This document shows, piece by piece, positions 31,782 to 41,230 of a stretch of 64,000 bases of DNA. How positions within the stretch are numbered: position 1 is the first letter of the stretch; every line of letters starts with the position of its first letter. The notes under the pieces were generated by a model. That model was given only the letters and a program-made list of their open reading frames with translations, had not been told where the DNA came from and searched no databases. The DNA comes from Salegentibacter sp. R32 (GTDB lineage Bacteria; Bacteroidota; Bacteroidia; Flavobacteriales; Flavobacteriaceae), in assembly GCF_008692195.1 (NCBI RefSeq), contig NZ_RXOM01000060.1, positions 62,001 to 126,000 on the forward strand, written 5' to 3'. A program made the position numbers and the translations under genes.

Positions 31782-34763
31782 ATGAATCATCCAAAACTAC
31801 ATTTACTATCACTTTTAATTGGTTGTATACTATTTACAAATTGTACTACCCATAAAGAAAATAATACCATTGGCGAAGTAGGTCAAACTTCTCTTAATAG
31901 TGGCTCTTCCCTTATCAATTGGCAAGTAAAGCCCCAAGCAGAAGTGACCGATAGTCTTCAATTATTCAATAAAAATTATTCAACAACAGATTGGGTTACT
32001 GCCACTGTTCCCGGCGTTGTGTTTAATGACTATGTAAATGCTGGGATAGAGAAAGAACCCAATTTTGGCGATAATATTCATCAAGTAGATAAAGAAAAGT
32101 ACGACCGAAATTTCTGGTACAGAACTACTTTGAAAATTCCAAAAGAATATAAAGATGACGGCAAAATATGGTTAAATTTTGAAGGGATCAACCGTAAAGC
32201 AGACATTTTCCTGAATCAACAAAAACTAGGACAGCTAGATGGTTTTATGGACCGTGGAATGTTCGATATCACCAATATTGCCAAAAAAGATTCTACCAAT
32301 ATTTTAGCGGTGTTAGTGTATTGGCCACAAAAACCAATTCCCAATTATGCCAGTCCTACATATATTTCCAGTGCCGGTTGGGATTGGATGCCGTATGTGC
32401 CCGGTTTGCTAATGGGAATTACCGATGATGTTTACCTGAGTTATTCCGGTGATGTTACTATTCAAGACCCGTGGATTCGTACCAAAGTACCTACTAAAAA
32501 GAAAGCTGAATTATCCCTACAAACCGAACTGAAAAATCATTCTTCAAAAAATAAAAAAGGCACTTTAAAAGGAATCATTAAGCCGGGTAATATTGAGTTT
32601 GAGGTAGAAGTTGAATTAGCTGCTAACGAAACAAAAACCATTCAACTGGACAAATCTAAAGTTGAAAAATTTCAAATTGAAAATCCTAAATTATGGTGGC
32701 CCAATGGTTATGGTGAAGCCAATCTTTATACCTGTGATTTTCAATACATAGAAGATGGGAAAATATCAGACCAGCAAAAAGAAACCTTTGGTATTCGTGA
32801 ATATAGTTATGATAGTATTGGCGGAGTTTTGAATTTGTCAATCAACGGAGAAAAGGTTTTTCTAAAAGGCGGAAACTGGGGTATGTCAGAATACATGTTG
32901 CGTTGTCGTGGTGAAGAATATTTTACCAAAGTTAGGCTTCACAAAGAAATGAATTTTAATATGATTCGTAATTGGATTGGTTCTACTACCGATGAAGAAT
33001 TTTACGAAGCTTGTGATAAATATGGAATTATGGTTTGGGATGATTTTTGGCTGAATTCCCATAAAAACCTTCCAAGAGATATAGAAACTTTTAAGGAAAA
33101 CGCTATTGAAAAAATAAAACGCTTACGGAATCATCCTTCTATAGCCATTTGGTGTGGCGATAACGAAAGTTCTCCGGAGCCTCCGTTAAACGAAGCTTTA
33201 CATGATATTGTTGAAAAATACGATAAAACAGACCGAATGTATCAACCTAATTCCAGAAAAATAGGAGGGTTATCAGGTAGTGGTCCGTGGTCCAATTTCA
33301 GTCCGCAAACTTATTTTGTAGGACTTGATGGTTTTGGCGGTGACGAAAATACCGTAAAAGGATTAAGAAGTGAGGTAGGTACAGCCGTTTTTACCACTTT
33401 CGAAAGTTTTAAAAAGTTTATGCCCAAAGAAGATTGGTGGCCAAGAAACGAAATGTGGAACAAACATTTTTTTGGAAAATTAGCCTCTAATGGTGGACCT
33501 GATCAATATGAAAAAAGCATCAATGAAAGATATGGGAAAGCAGAAGGTATAAAGGATTTTACACAAAAAGCGCAACTACTCAATTTAGAAACCAATAAGG
33601 CTATGTTTGAAGGTTGGCGGCATAATAAATGGGACGATTCCTCAGGTATTTTAATCTGGATGAGTCAATCGGCGTATCCTTCGTTTGTGTGGCAAACCTA
33701 TGATTATTATTACGATTTAAACGGAGCTTTTTGGGGAGCCAAACGCGGATCTGAACCTTTACACATTCAATGGTCAGCAGCAGATAATACCGTCAATATA
33801 ATTAACGGAACTTTGCAGGACTATCCCAAACTTACTGCAGAAGCAGCTGTTTATGATATGAAAGGGAATAAACTTGAAAATTATACTGAAAAAAAAGAAG
33901 TTAAGATCCCTAAAAACAAATCTACCCAAGCTTTCAAACTTAATTTTAATATTAATAATTTGGCTCAAGGAGCTCAAGTTTCGGCATCTTCTACAGCTAA
34001 GGATGCAAAAGAACCAAAGAGCATCACCGATGGAAGTGCCGGTACACGTTGGAGCAGTAAGTATGATGATGATGAATGGGTTACCGTTAATTTAGGAAGC
34101 CCTACTCAAATCAATACCATTCGCTTAATTTGGGAAAGTGCTTATGCCAAAGCTTATGAAGTGCTAGTTTCTAAAGATGGTAAAAATTGGCAAGAAATTT
34201 ATAATACTACGAATGGAGATGGGAGTACCGATGAAATTACATTTCAGCCCACTAGTGTTCAATTCATCAAAATGCAAGGGAAAGAGCGTGCGACCCAATG
34301 GGGCTATTCTTTATATGAAATGGAAGCTTATAACATTCAGGAAGAAGACGATGAAAATAAACTTCCATCCGTTCATTTTATAAAACTGAAATTAAAAAAT
34401 GAGAAGGGTGAATTACTTTCAGAAAATTTTTATTGGAGAGGAGCAAAATCATTAGATTATACAGCTTTAGACCAGTTACAACCTGTTAATTTAGAAGTAA
34501 CAGAAAATAGCTCAGAGAAAGATAATAATTATACTGTGAAGGTAATAATTACCAATCCTAAAAATTCAGCTATGGTAGCATTGGCCGTTCGGGTAAAATT
34601 GGTCAATGAAGAAGGAGAACAATATTTACCAACTTTTAAAACCGATAGTTATTTTTCACTATTACCAGGTGAATCGCGTGAAGTAACCTTAGAAGTAAAG
34701 AAAGATATTTTAAAAGGAAAGAAACCTAAATTAGTGGTAGAGCCTTATAACAACATCAAATAA
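31782..34763 (+). CDS. GH2 family glycosidase (beta-mannosidase-like) with inserted CBM32, lipoprotein
   Basis: A 993-residue lipoprotein. The ATG at 31782 gives a compact signal with the lipobox cysteine at residue 21 (LFTNC); longer starts at 31737 (TTG) and 31755 are possible. GH2 domains follow in order: sugar-binding jelly roll (WLNFEGINRKADIFLNQQKLGQ), immunoglobulin-like domain, and barrel with KGGNWGMSEYMLR, acid/base Glu462 in IWCGDNESS and likely nucleophile Glu531 in LRSEVGTAVF. A CBM32/F5-8 module (about 725-855; SITDGSAGTRWSSKYDDDEWVTVNLG) is inserted among the C-terminal Ig-like domains. The WxGxNE form and long C-terminus suggest beta-mannosidase or exo-glucosaminidase-type members. 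First gene of PUL unit 3. Confidence 0.88.
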   Translation: MNHPKLHLLSLLIGCILFTNCTTHKENNTIGEVGQTSLNSGSSLINWQVKPQAEVTDSLQLFNKNYSTTDWVTATVPGVVFNDYVNAGIEKEPNFGDNIHQVDKEKYDRNFWYRTTLKIPKEYKDDGKIWLNFEGINRKADIFLNQQKLGQLDGFMDRGMFDITNIAKKDSTNILAVLVYWPQKPIPNYASPTYISSAGWDWMPYVPGLLMGITDDVYLSYSGDVTIQDPWIRTKVPTKKKAELSLQTELKNHSSKNKKGTLKGIIKPGNIEFEVEVELAANETKTIQLDKSKVEKFQIENPKLWWPNGYGEANLYTCDFQYIEDGKISDQQKETFGIREYSYDSIGGVLNLSINGEKVFLKGGNWGMSEYMLRCRGEEYFTKVRLHKEMNFNMIRNWIGSTTDEEFYEACDKYGIMVWDDFWLNSHKNLPRDIETFKENAIEKIKRLRNHPSIAIWCGDNESSPEPPLNEALHDIVEKYDKTDRMYQPNSRKIGGLSGSGPWSNFSPQTYFVGLDGFGGDENTVKGLRSEVGTAVFTTFESFKKFMPKEDWWPRNEMWNKHFFGKLASNGGPDQYEKSINERYGKAEGIKDFTQKAQLLNLETNKAMFEGWRHNKWDDSSGILIWMSQSAYPSFVWQTYDYYYDLNGAFWGAKRGSEPLHIQWSAADNTVNIINGTLQDYPKLTAEAAVYDMKGNKLENYTEKKEVKIPKNKSTQAFKLNFNINNLAQGAQVSASSTAKDAKEPKSITDGSAGTRWSSKYDDDEWVTVNLGSPTQINTIRLIWESAYAKAYEVLVSKDGKNWQEIYNTTNGDGSTDEITFQPTSVQFIKMQGKERATQWGYSLYEMEAYNIQEEDDENKLPSVHFIKLKLKNEKGELLSENFYWRGAKSLDYTALDQLQPVNLEVTENSSEKDNNYTVKVIITNPKNSAMVALAVRVKLVNEEGEQYLPTFKTDSYFSLLPGESREVTLEVKKDILKGKKPKLVVEPYNNIK

Positions 34764-34784
34764 TAAAAAGTGCCTGTAAAAATA

Positions 34785-36719
34785 ATGACAAAGCATCAAA
34801 TTTTAAAGTACAGTATTTTCATTGGGCTGTTAATAACAGCTACTGCGGTAAAATCACAAATTAAATTACCTGCGGTCATTAGTGATGGTATGGTTTTGCA
34901 ACAAAACGATAAGATAGTTCTTTGGGGCTGGTCGGCTCCGTATGAAGAAATTAAAATTACCACCAGTTGGAACCAAAAGAGTTACCAAACAAAGGCTAAT
35001 TCAGAAGGGAAATGGAAAACCAAAGTAAAAACCACGAAAGCCGGCGGACCTTTTCAAATTGAATTTAAAGGGAAAAACGCTGTAACTGTCTCAGATATTT
35101 TATTAGGAGAAGTTTGGTTGTGCAGCGGACAATCTAATATGGAAATGCCCCTTAAGGGTTTTCCAAACGAACCCATTAAAAATGCTGAAGCTGAAATAAA
35201 ATCTGCCAATTACCCAAAGATTAGAATGTTTACCGTTAAGAAAAACACTGCTTTAGAAAGAACAGAAGATACGCAAGGAGATTGGAAAACCGCCACTACA
35301 GAAAACGTAGGAAACTTTAGCGCGACAGCTTATTTTTTCGGTAAAAATTTATATGAAAAATTGAATGTTCCAATCGGTTTAATCCATTCCAGTTGGGGCG
35401 GAACGGTAGCAGAAGCTTGGACAAGTGAGAAAGCGTTGAGGGAATTAGGCGATTTTAATGCGGAGTTGGATAGAATAGATTCTTTAAAACCCATTGCTAA
35501 AAAAATTAGAAAAGATGACCAAGAAATTCAGAAAGAATGGGAATACCTAACCACACATCCTAAAGATGAATTTTATAAAACTGATTTCGATTTTTCTGAA
35601 TGGAAAAAAATGCAGGTTCCTTCAACCTTAGCCGATTCAGGATTGGAGAATTTTGATGGAATAGTTTGGTTGAAAACAAAAATTGATATTCCAAAGCAAT
35701 GGCAAGATCAAAATTTAATAATAGAACTTGGACCCATAGATGATATTGATATCACTTGGTGGAATGGTGAAAAAATTGGTGAAACCAAAAAAGAAGGATT
35801 CTATTGGGCGGCAGAAAGAAAATATAAAATTCCTGCTCAATTCATTAATACACAAAAAAATGTACTCACCGTTCGAGTAGTAGATTTTATTGCCATCGGT
35901 GGAATTTATGGGGAGAAAAGTCAATTAGAAATATACCCAGAGGCGAAACCTCAAGAAAGTATAAATATTGCGGGAGACTGGTTTTACAAAACCACAGCAA
36001 GCTTACCGAAATTACAATTACCAGAAAACGCTAATCGGCCGTCAGCACTTTTCAATGGGATGTTGTCGCCTATTATTCCCTATACCTTAAAAGGGGCAAT
36101 TTGGTACCAAGGTGAATCGAATGTAGGCCGAGCTGAGCAGTACGAACGTTTATTCCCAAAAATGATTAAGGATTGGCGAAAAAATTGGTCACAAGGTGAT
36201 TTCCCATTCTATTATGTACAAATAGCACCGTTTGGTTATTTAGGGGATGGTAGGAGAGGAGCAGCATTGCGCGATGCACAACGTAAAAGTTTAGCTACCA
36301 AAAATACAGGAATGACTGTTTTGCTGGATATAGGTTCAGAGAAAACCATTCATCCGCCTAACAAACCAGAAGTAGGACGAAGGTTATCGCTTTTAGCTTT
36401 AAATGATACTTATCATAAAAATATCAAGGCCAAAGGACCCGTAGTTTCAGCTTCAAAAGTAAAGGGGAGTCAAGTAATTTTAAAATTCAAAAATGCAAAA
36501 AAGTTAAACTATAAGAAGGAGTATAATAGTTTTGAGTTAGCAGGGGCCGATGGTAAGTATTATCCGGCACTAGTAAAAGTAGAAGGAAAAAAGCTACTGT
36601 TGAAATCAGCACAAGCGGCTCATCCGGTTTATGTAAGATATGCTTATCAGGATCATTCGGTAGCCAGTTTGTTTAATGAAGTGGGACTTCCGGCTTCTAC
36701 TTTTCAAATTCATTTATAA
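34785..36719 (+). CDS. Sialate O-acetylesterase-type enzyme with inserted jelly roll (SASA copy 1)
   Basis: A 644-residue secreted esterase. The ATG at 34785 starts a good signal peptide (cleavage near VKSQ); a GTG at 34770 is less likely. The SASA/SGNH catalytic parts are split: LLGEVWLCSGQSNMEMPL with Ser117 early, then AIWYQGESNVGRAEQYERLFPKMIKDWR and the acid/base region IGSEKTIHPPNKPEVGRRLSLLAL late. Between them (about 245-385) is a beta-galactosidase-type jelly roll (WLKTKIDIPKQWQDQNLIIELGPIDDIDITWWNG). The family removes O-acetyl groups from sialic acid or other sugars; in this mannosidase-rich locus a non-sialic target is more likely. Second in PUL unit 3. Confidence 0.9.
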   Translation: MTKHQILKYSIFIGLLITATAVKSQIKLPAVISDGMVLQQNDKIVLWGWSAPYEEIKITTSWNQKSYQTKANSEGKWKTKVKTTKAGGPFQIEFKGKNAVTVSDILLGEVWLCSGQSNMEMPLKGFPNEPIKNAEAEIKSANYPKIRMFTVKKNTALERTEDTQGDWKTATTENVGNFSATAYFFGKNLYEKLNVPIGLIHSSWGGTVAEAWTSEKALRELGDFNAELDRIDSLKPIAKKIRKDDQEIQKEWEYLTTHPKDEFYKTDFDFSEWKKMQVPSTLADSGLENFDGIVWLKTKIDIPKQWQDQNLIIELGPIDDIDITWWNGEKIGETKKEGFYWAAERKYKIPAQFINTQKNVLTVRVVDFIAIGGIYGEKSQLEIYPEAKPQESINIAGDWFYKTTASLPKLQLPENANRPSALFNGMLSPIIPYTLKGAIWYQGESNVGRAEQYERLFPKMIKDWRKNWSQGDFPFYYVQIAPFGYLGDGRRGAALRDAQRKSLATKNTGMTVLLDIGSEKTIHPPNKPEVGRRLSLLALNDTYHKNIKAKGPVVSASKVKGSQVILKFKNAKKLNYKKEYNSFELAGADGKYYPALVKVEGKKLLLKSAQAAHPVYVRYAYQDHSVASLFNEVGLPASTFQIHL

Positions 36720-36734
36720 GTCAATAGAACACCC

Positions 36735-38213
36735 ATGAGAATTAGTCAGATTAAGTTTGTTTGTGTAATTGCTTTTTTAAGTTTTGCTTTCGGTGTTTCG
36801 GCACAGGAGAGCAAGCTTAAATTAGCAGATCCTTTAACGAGTAATATGGTGATTCAGCAAAACCAAGCTTTTACGGTTTGGGGAACTGCAAAACCTAATT
36901 CAGCAGTAAAAATTGAAGCAGACTGGGCAGCGCCTGCTCAAGTAATGAGCAATAGTAAAGGAGAGTTTGAAGGAATAATTCCTGTTCCTGCTATTGAAAA
37001 AGGAGATTACACAAAGCATCGTTTAACGATTTCTTCAGGTGAAGAGCAAACAACCCTTTCCAATTTATTAATTGGTGAACTTTGGATTTGTAGCGGACAG
37101 TCGAACATGCAATTCTCCTTAAAGGAAGTCGTAAATGCTGAAGAAGAATTGCCCAAAACCCATAATGAAAATTTGAGGTTATTTAATACCCCATTAAATT
37201 TTAGCAATACACCTATCAATACGGTTAACGGGGAATGGAGAATATCTACTCCCGAGACTGCCAAAGATTTTTCTGCGGTAGGTTATTTTTTTGGGACAAA
37301 ACTTCAGCAGAAATTAGATGTGCCCATAGGATTGGTATTTACAGGAATTGGCGCTTCGGCTGCTCAAGCTTATGTTCCCAAAGAAGTGCTTGCACAAGAT
37401 GCTTTACTGGATTCGGTTTATCTTCAACCTTATTTGCAATCGGATAAATCTAAGGAAAAGATAGATGGAGGTTTTTCATTTGAAAAAGTTACTAGGCCAT
37501 ATCTGTTGTACAATGCGATGATTCATCCTTTTAAAAATTTATCGATTAAAGGTGTGATTTGGTACCAAGGCGAAGCTAATCGTGACGACCGGGAGGAATA
37601 CACCCATTTAATGTACAAAATGATTGAGTCTTGGCGAAAAGCTTTTTCACAAGGAAATTTCCCTTTTTATTATGTGCAGATTGCTCCTTACGATTACGAT
37701 AAAAAAGCACCTGAACATACAGAAGATGCCTATTTTAGAGAAGCTCAAGAGAATATTTCAAAATTGAATAATACTGAAATGGTTATTACCCTAGATGTTG
37801 GAAATGCAAAAGATTTACATCCTAAAAACAAAAAACCCATAGGAATTCGATTAGCAAAAACAGCACTGCATAAAACGTATAATTTTTTAGATGAAAATTA
37901 TTTAGGCCCTAAACCTGATTATGTGGAGTATAAAAAGGGAAAAGCCATTGTTCATTATGTTCCTGATAGTGTTTCTAAAGGATTACAAACCAATGATGGA
38001 AAGGCTCCTCAATTTTTTCAACTTGCAGGGAAAGACGGTAAGTTTTATTGGGCCGAAGCTAAAATTAAAGGAAAAACTATAGAAATCTCTTCAAAAGAAG
38101 TGAAGCATCCAACAGCGGTAAGGTATGCCTTTACTAATTATCCGGTGACTAATTTAGAAAATGCTGAGGGTTTACCGGCGTTTCAATTTCGAACAGATAA
38201 ATCTAAAGAATAG
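36735..38213 (+). CDS. Sialate O-acetylesterase-type enzyme (SASA copy 2)
   Basis: A 492-residue secreted esterase with signal peptide 1-24 (GVSAQ). It matches copy 1 in the catalytic parts but lacks the inserted jelly roll: LIGELWICSGQSNMQFSL with Ser123, KDFSAVGYFFGTKLQQKLDVPIGLV, GVIWYQGEANRDDREEYTHLMYKMIESWR, and DVGNAKDLHPKNKKPIGIRLAKTAL. N-terminal residues 25-115 form the usual beta-sandwich (LADPLTSNMVIQQNQAFTVWGTA). The start follows copy 1 by 15 bases and is the last gene of unit 3. With copy 1 and the two esterases of unit 1 it makes four predicted deacylases in the PUL. Confidence 0.9.
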   Translation: MRISQIKFVCVIAFLSFAFGVSAQESKLKLADPLTSNMVIQQNQAFTVWGTAKPNSAVKIEADWAAPAQVMSNSKGEFEGIIPVPAIEKGDYTKHRLTISSGEEQTTLSNLLIGELWICSGQSNMQFSLKEVVNAEEELPKTHNENLRLFNTPLNFSNTPINTVNGEWRISTPETAKDFSAVGYFFGTKLQQKLDVPIGLVFTGIGASAAQAYVPKEVLAQDALLDSVYLQPYLQSDKSKEKIDGGFSFEKVTRPYLLYNAMIHPFKNLSIKGVIWYQGEANRDDREEYTHLMYKMIESWRKAFSQGNFPFYYVQIAPYDYDKKAPEHTEDAYFREAQENISKLNNTEMVITLDVGNAKDLHPKNKKPIGIRLAKTALHKTYNFLDENYLGPKPDYVEYKKGKAIVHYVPDSVSKGLQTNDGKAPQFFQLAGKDGKFYWAEAKIKGKTIEISSKEVKHPTAVRYAFTNYPVTNLENAEGLPAFQFRTDKSKE

Positions 38214-38390
38214 AAAAATCTTAATTTCTTAAAGGTTAAATTAAATTTATCGCAATTTTATTTAACAAAAATTTTGTATTTATAAATAACATTTCTATAT
38301 TAGCTTAATATTAAGGATTCCGTAATATTTATATCCTTTATTTTTTAAAAATTAAATTAATTGGGTTTAATTTTTTTTATGTAATATTGC

Positions 38391-38436
38391 TAAAACGATT
38401 TATGTCGTTTTATGTTTATTTTGCTATAACGTTTTA
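38391..38436. promoter_or_regulatory. Paired LacI-type operators, PUL unit 4
   Basis: TAAAACGATTTA (38391-38402) and TATAACGTTTTA (38425-38436) each differ by one base from the perfect palindrome, and both are preceded by TTGC. Centres are 34 bp apart. A further half-site CGTTTTA lies between them at 38406-38412. They precede the SusD gene at 38451, which heads the longest operon of the locus. The rest of the 237-base gap (38214-38390) is AT-rich with no gene that I can see. Confidence 0.75.
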
Positions 38437-38450
38437 GTTAAATTGATTTT

Positions 38451-40214
38451 ATGAAAACTTACATTCAAATAGTAGTAATTTTTTTAACAATTTCGACCGT
38501 AGTTTCTTGTAGTGAAGAAAATTTTTTGGATCAAACGGTTACTACAGATTTAGATGAAAGCACCGTTTTTGCCGATAGTACTTATACCACCGCTTTTCTT
38601 ACAGATATTTATACACAGATTGGGTTTGCCAGTGACCCAGATAGGTTTAGTAATTTATTTGTTACAGCTGGTGGACTTCAAACTGCGTGTGACGAGTCGG
38701 AATTGCATACCACTAGTACTATTACAGCAGATTTACAATTTGTTACAGGGACGATGAATTCTATTTCAGTGACCGAACGTCCGTGGAATTTGCCTTACGC
38801 GAATATTCGTAAAGTGAACAGATTATTAAAAAATTTACCTAATACGCCTCTTTCCGATTTTAGAAAGGAAAGGTTTGAAGGAGAGGCACGATTTCTACGT
38901 GCATGGTATTATGCCGATCTGTTGAAGCATTATGGAGGAGTGCCCATTGTTGGTGATACTATTTATACGGCAGACGATGAAATTCCAGCTTTACGAAATA
39001 GCTATGAAGAAACAGTTGGTTATATAATAGCAGAATGTGATGCAGCTGCTCAGCTGTTGGAAGTTAAGCCAACTGGTAGGCAATACGGTAGAGCAGGAGC
39101 AGGCGCTTGTATGGCATTGAAGTCTAGGGTTTTGTTGTATGCTGCAAGTCCGTTGTATAATGGTTCTTCTTATGCAGATCCTTATAACGAGTTATTAGGT
39201 TATCCAACTGCTGATCAAGAACGATGGAAGTTAGCGATGGAAGCTGCCCAAGCAGTAATTAATTCAGGAGCTTATGAATTATATGTAGATAATGAAACTG
39301 AACCAGGCTTTGGTTTTTATGCAATATTTAATGCTGGCTCCGGAAGTAATGATGTAAACGCTACACCTGCTGAGGTTACGGTAGGGACAATTTTGGAGAA
39401 GCAAGCTACAAATGATGGAGCTCAGCTAGAGCAATTGTTTAATCCTCCTTCTAGAAATGGATTAGGAGGGGGAGGCTATCCTTACCAACAAACTGTTGAA
39501 GCATTTCCGATGGAAAACGGATTAAATATAGATAATCCTTCATCTGGTTATAACCCAAATAGTCCTTACAATAATAGAGATCCTCGATTCTATAATTCAA
39601 TTGTGTACGATCAAGCTGTATTGCCACAAGGAACTACTGATCAAGCTCCGGTAAATATTTATTTAGGATCTTACAACGGTCAACCATCTGGACAAGATGC
39701 TATTTATTCAGGAACTCCTACTGGATATTATATCAACAAATTTAGAAATAGAAATATTTCAGGAAACGGAGGTATTGGAACTAATCAAAATAGACCCTTG
39801 ATCAGGTATGCAGAAGTTTTATTGAATTATGCTGAAGCTAGAAATGAATATGTAGGACCGGACGATCAAGTTTATCAAGCTATAGAAGCTATTCGGGAAA
39901 GAGCTGGGCTAGTTCCGTTTGAACTTCCATCAGGATTAAGTCAAGATGAAATGCGGGAATTCATTAGAGAAGAAAGACGTGTTGAATTAATGTTTGAAGC
40001 TCATCGTTTCTGGGATGTAAGAAGATGGAATATCGCCAATGAAACCGAAGACCGCATGATGAAGGGAATGGAAATTACAAGAGATGGAAATTCAGTTGAA
40101 TTTAATGAGATAGATGTGCGTCAACATGTTTTTAGGGAAGCTCAATATTTTTGGCCAATACCTTATAATGAAATTGCCAAATCTCCAGAATTAATTCAGA
40201 ATCCAAATTATTAA
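38451..40214 (+). CDS. SusD/RagB family outer-membrane glycan-binding lipoprotein (first)
   Basis: A 587-residue lipoprotein with the lipobox cysteine at residue 20 (VVSCS). SusD features are plain: the N-terminal helical part with RFEGEARFLRAWYYADLLKHYGGVPIV, the ALKSRVLLYAASPLYN TPR segment, RYAEVLLNYAEARNEY, the RERAGL and EERRVELMFEAHRFWDVRRWN motif, and the C-terminal WPIPYNEIAKSPELIQNPNY. It binds glycans at the surface as the lid of a SusC transporter. Unusually it heads the operon without an adjacent SusC; three small lipoproteins separate it from the first SusC, so its partner is uncertain. Confidence 0.95.
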   Translation: MKTYIQIVVIFLTISTVVSCSEENFLDQTVTTDLDESTVFADSTYTTAFLTDIYTQIGFASDPDRFSNLFVTAGGLQTACDESELHTTSTITADLQFVTGTMNSISVTERPWNLPYANIRKVNRLLKNLPNTPLSDFRKERFEGEARFLRAWYYADLLKHYGGVPIVGDTIYTADDEIPALRNSYEETVGYIIAECDAAAQLLEVKPTGRQYGRAGAGACMALKSRVLLYAASPLYNGSSYADPYNELLGYPTADQERWKLAMEAAQAVINSGAYELYVDNETEPGFGFYAIFNAGSGSNDVNATPAEVTVGTILEKQATNDGAQLEQLFNPPSRNGLGGGGYPYQQTVEAFPMENGLNIDNPSSGYNPNSPYNNRDPRFYNSIVYDQAVLPQGTTDQAPVNIYLGSYNGQPSGQDAIYSGTPTGYYINKFRNRNISGNGGIGTNQNRPLIRYAEVLLNYAEARNEYVGPDDQVYQAIEAIRERAGLVPFELPSGLSQDEMREFIREERRVELMFEAHRFWDVRRWNIANETEDRMMKGMEITRDGNSVEFNEIDVRQHVFREAQYFWPIPYNEIAKSPELIQNPNY

Positions 40215-40251
40215 TTAAAACAAAGTATTAACCCATGTAAAAAACTACATT

Positions 40252-41175
40252 ATGAAAAAAATCACACAAATTATTAAAGAGAGAAAAGGCTTTATAGCCC
40301 CAGTTATTTTAATGTTAATAGTCGCTTCTTGTATAGTTATTGACAGTCTTCAAGCTCCTACTCAGTTGAATGCGGGTCAAATAGAAACATTTACCTTAAA
40401 TACCACTATAACTACTGAAGCTGATGTTGAAGATGATAGTTTAGTGGTAGCTATATTAATGCCTACTAGTTGGAATGCAAGACAAAATACAACAATTACT
40501 TATACCAGTAGTATAGATGGTGGGGTTGAAACCATGTCTCCTTTACCTTTAAATGAAACTCCAACTGCAGACGATACGATGACTTGGTCAGAAAAATTAT
40601 ATGATTATTTTGGAATGGGACCTAATCTTTCCGGGGATATGGAGTGGATAGCATTTGCGACAGATAAGGCTTACGATATCGCGAGTGAAGAAACAGTAAC
40701 TGCAGAGATTACTATAGAAACCTTGGTTGGAACAGAAAATTTAAGTGCTCATCTAGGTTTCTTTGTTAATTATGTTACTGACGGATTTAATTATGAAGAA
40801 GACGAAGACGATGAAAAATGGGAAGTTATTTACTCTGATTGTTTGCCGGTAGTGGGTGCTTCAGGAGCTCATAACAATTATTGTGAAGAATTAAGTGTAG
40901 ATGATCATCAATTAGCTTTTTCAAGTCCTTATCCAAATCCATTTTCAGACGAGGTTTATTTACCGTTAACATTAAATCCAGGTGAGAATGTTGAAGTGAA
41001 TTTGTATGATATTATGGGGAAAAGAGTGGGTTTCTTTCAAAGTAAAACGACTTCAGCCAATTATGATTTACCTTTAAGTTCAAACTTAGAATTAGCAAAA
41101 CTTAATCCTGGAATTTACTTAATTTCTGTAAAATCCGGAGAATATAGCTCTACATTTAAAATCATAAAAGAATAA
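40252..41175 (+). CDS. DUF4961-like exported protein with lipobox and T9SS tail
   Basis: A 307-residue protein. The N-terminus reads as a lipoprotein signal (PVILMLIVASC, Cys27). The central beta domain (about 30-205) resembles DUF4961 and aligns with the product of 41680 (ILMPTSWNARQNTTITYTSSIDGG against ILVPNSWETEENTTVTYTSSLDDG; FGMGPNLSGDMEWIAF against FGVGPNVLNDMKWVTF). The last 80 residues are a T9SS type A sorting domain (FSSPYPNPFSDEVYLPL ... VNLYDIMGKRVGFF ... LNPGIYLISVKSG). A lipobox together with a T9SS tail is odd; one may be non-functional. Probably a surface glycan-binding accessory; the function is unknown. Confidence 0.7.
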   Translation: MKKITQIIKERKGFIAPVILMLIVASCIVIDSLQAPTQLNAGQIETFTLNTTITTEADVEDDSLVVAILMPTSWNARQNTTITYTSSIDGGVETMSPLPLNETPTADDTMTWSEKLYDYFGMGPNLSGDMEWIAFATDKAYDIASEETVTAEITIETLVGTENLSAHLGFFVNYVTDGFNYEEDEDDEKWEVIYSDCLPVVGASGAHNNYCEELSVDDHQLAFSSPYPNPFSDEVYLPLTLNPGENVEVNLYDIMGKRVGFFQSKTTSANYDLPLSSNLELAKLNPGIYLISVKSGEYSSTFKIIKE

Positions 41176-41230
41176 TTTATTCTCGTAAATAATTGAATGA
41201 AATCTACCAAGTAAAAGAAAATTTAACAAG

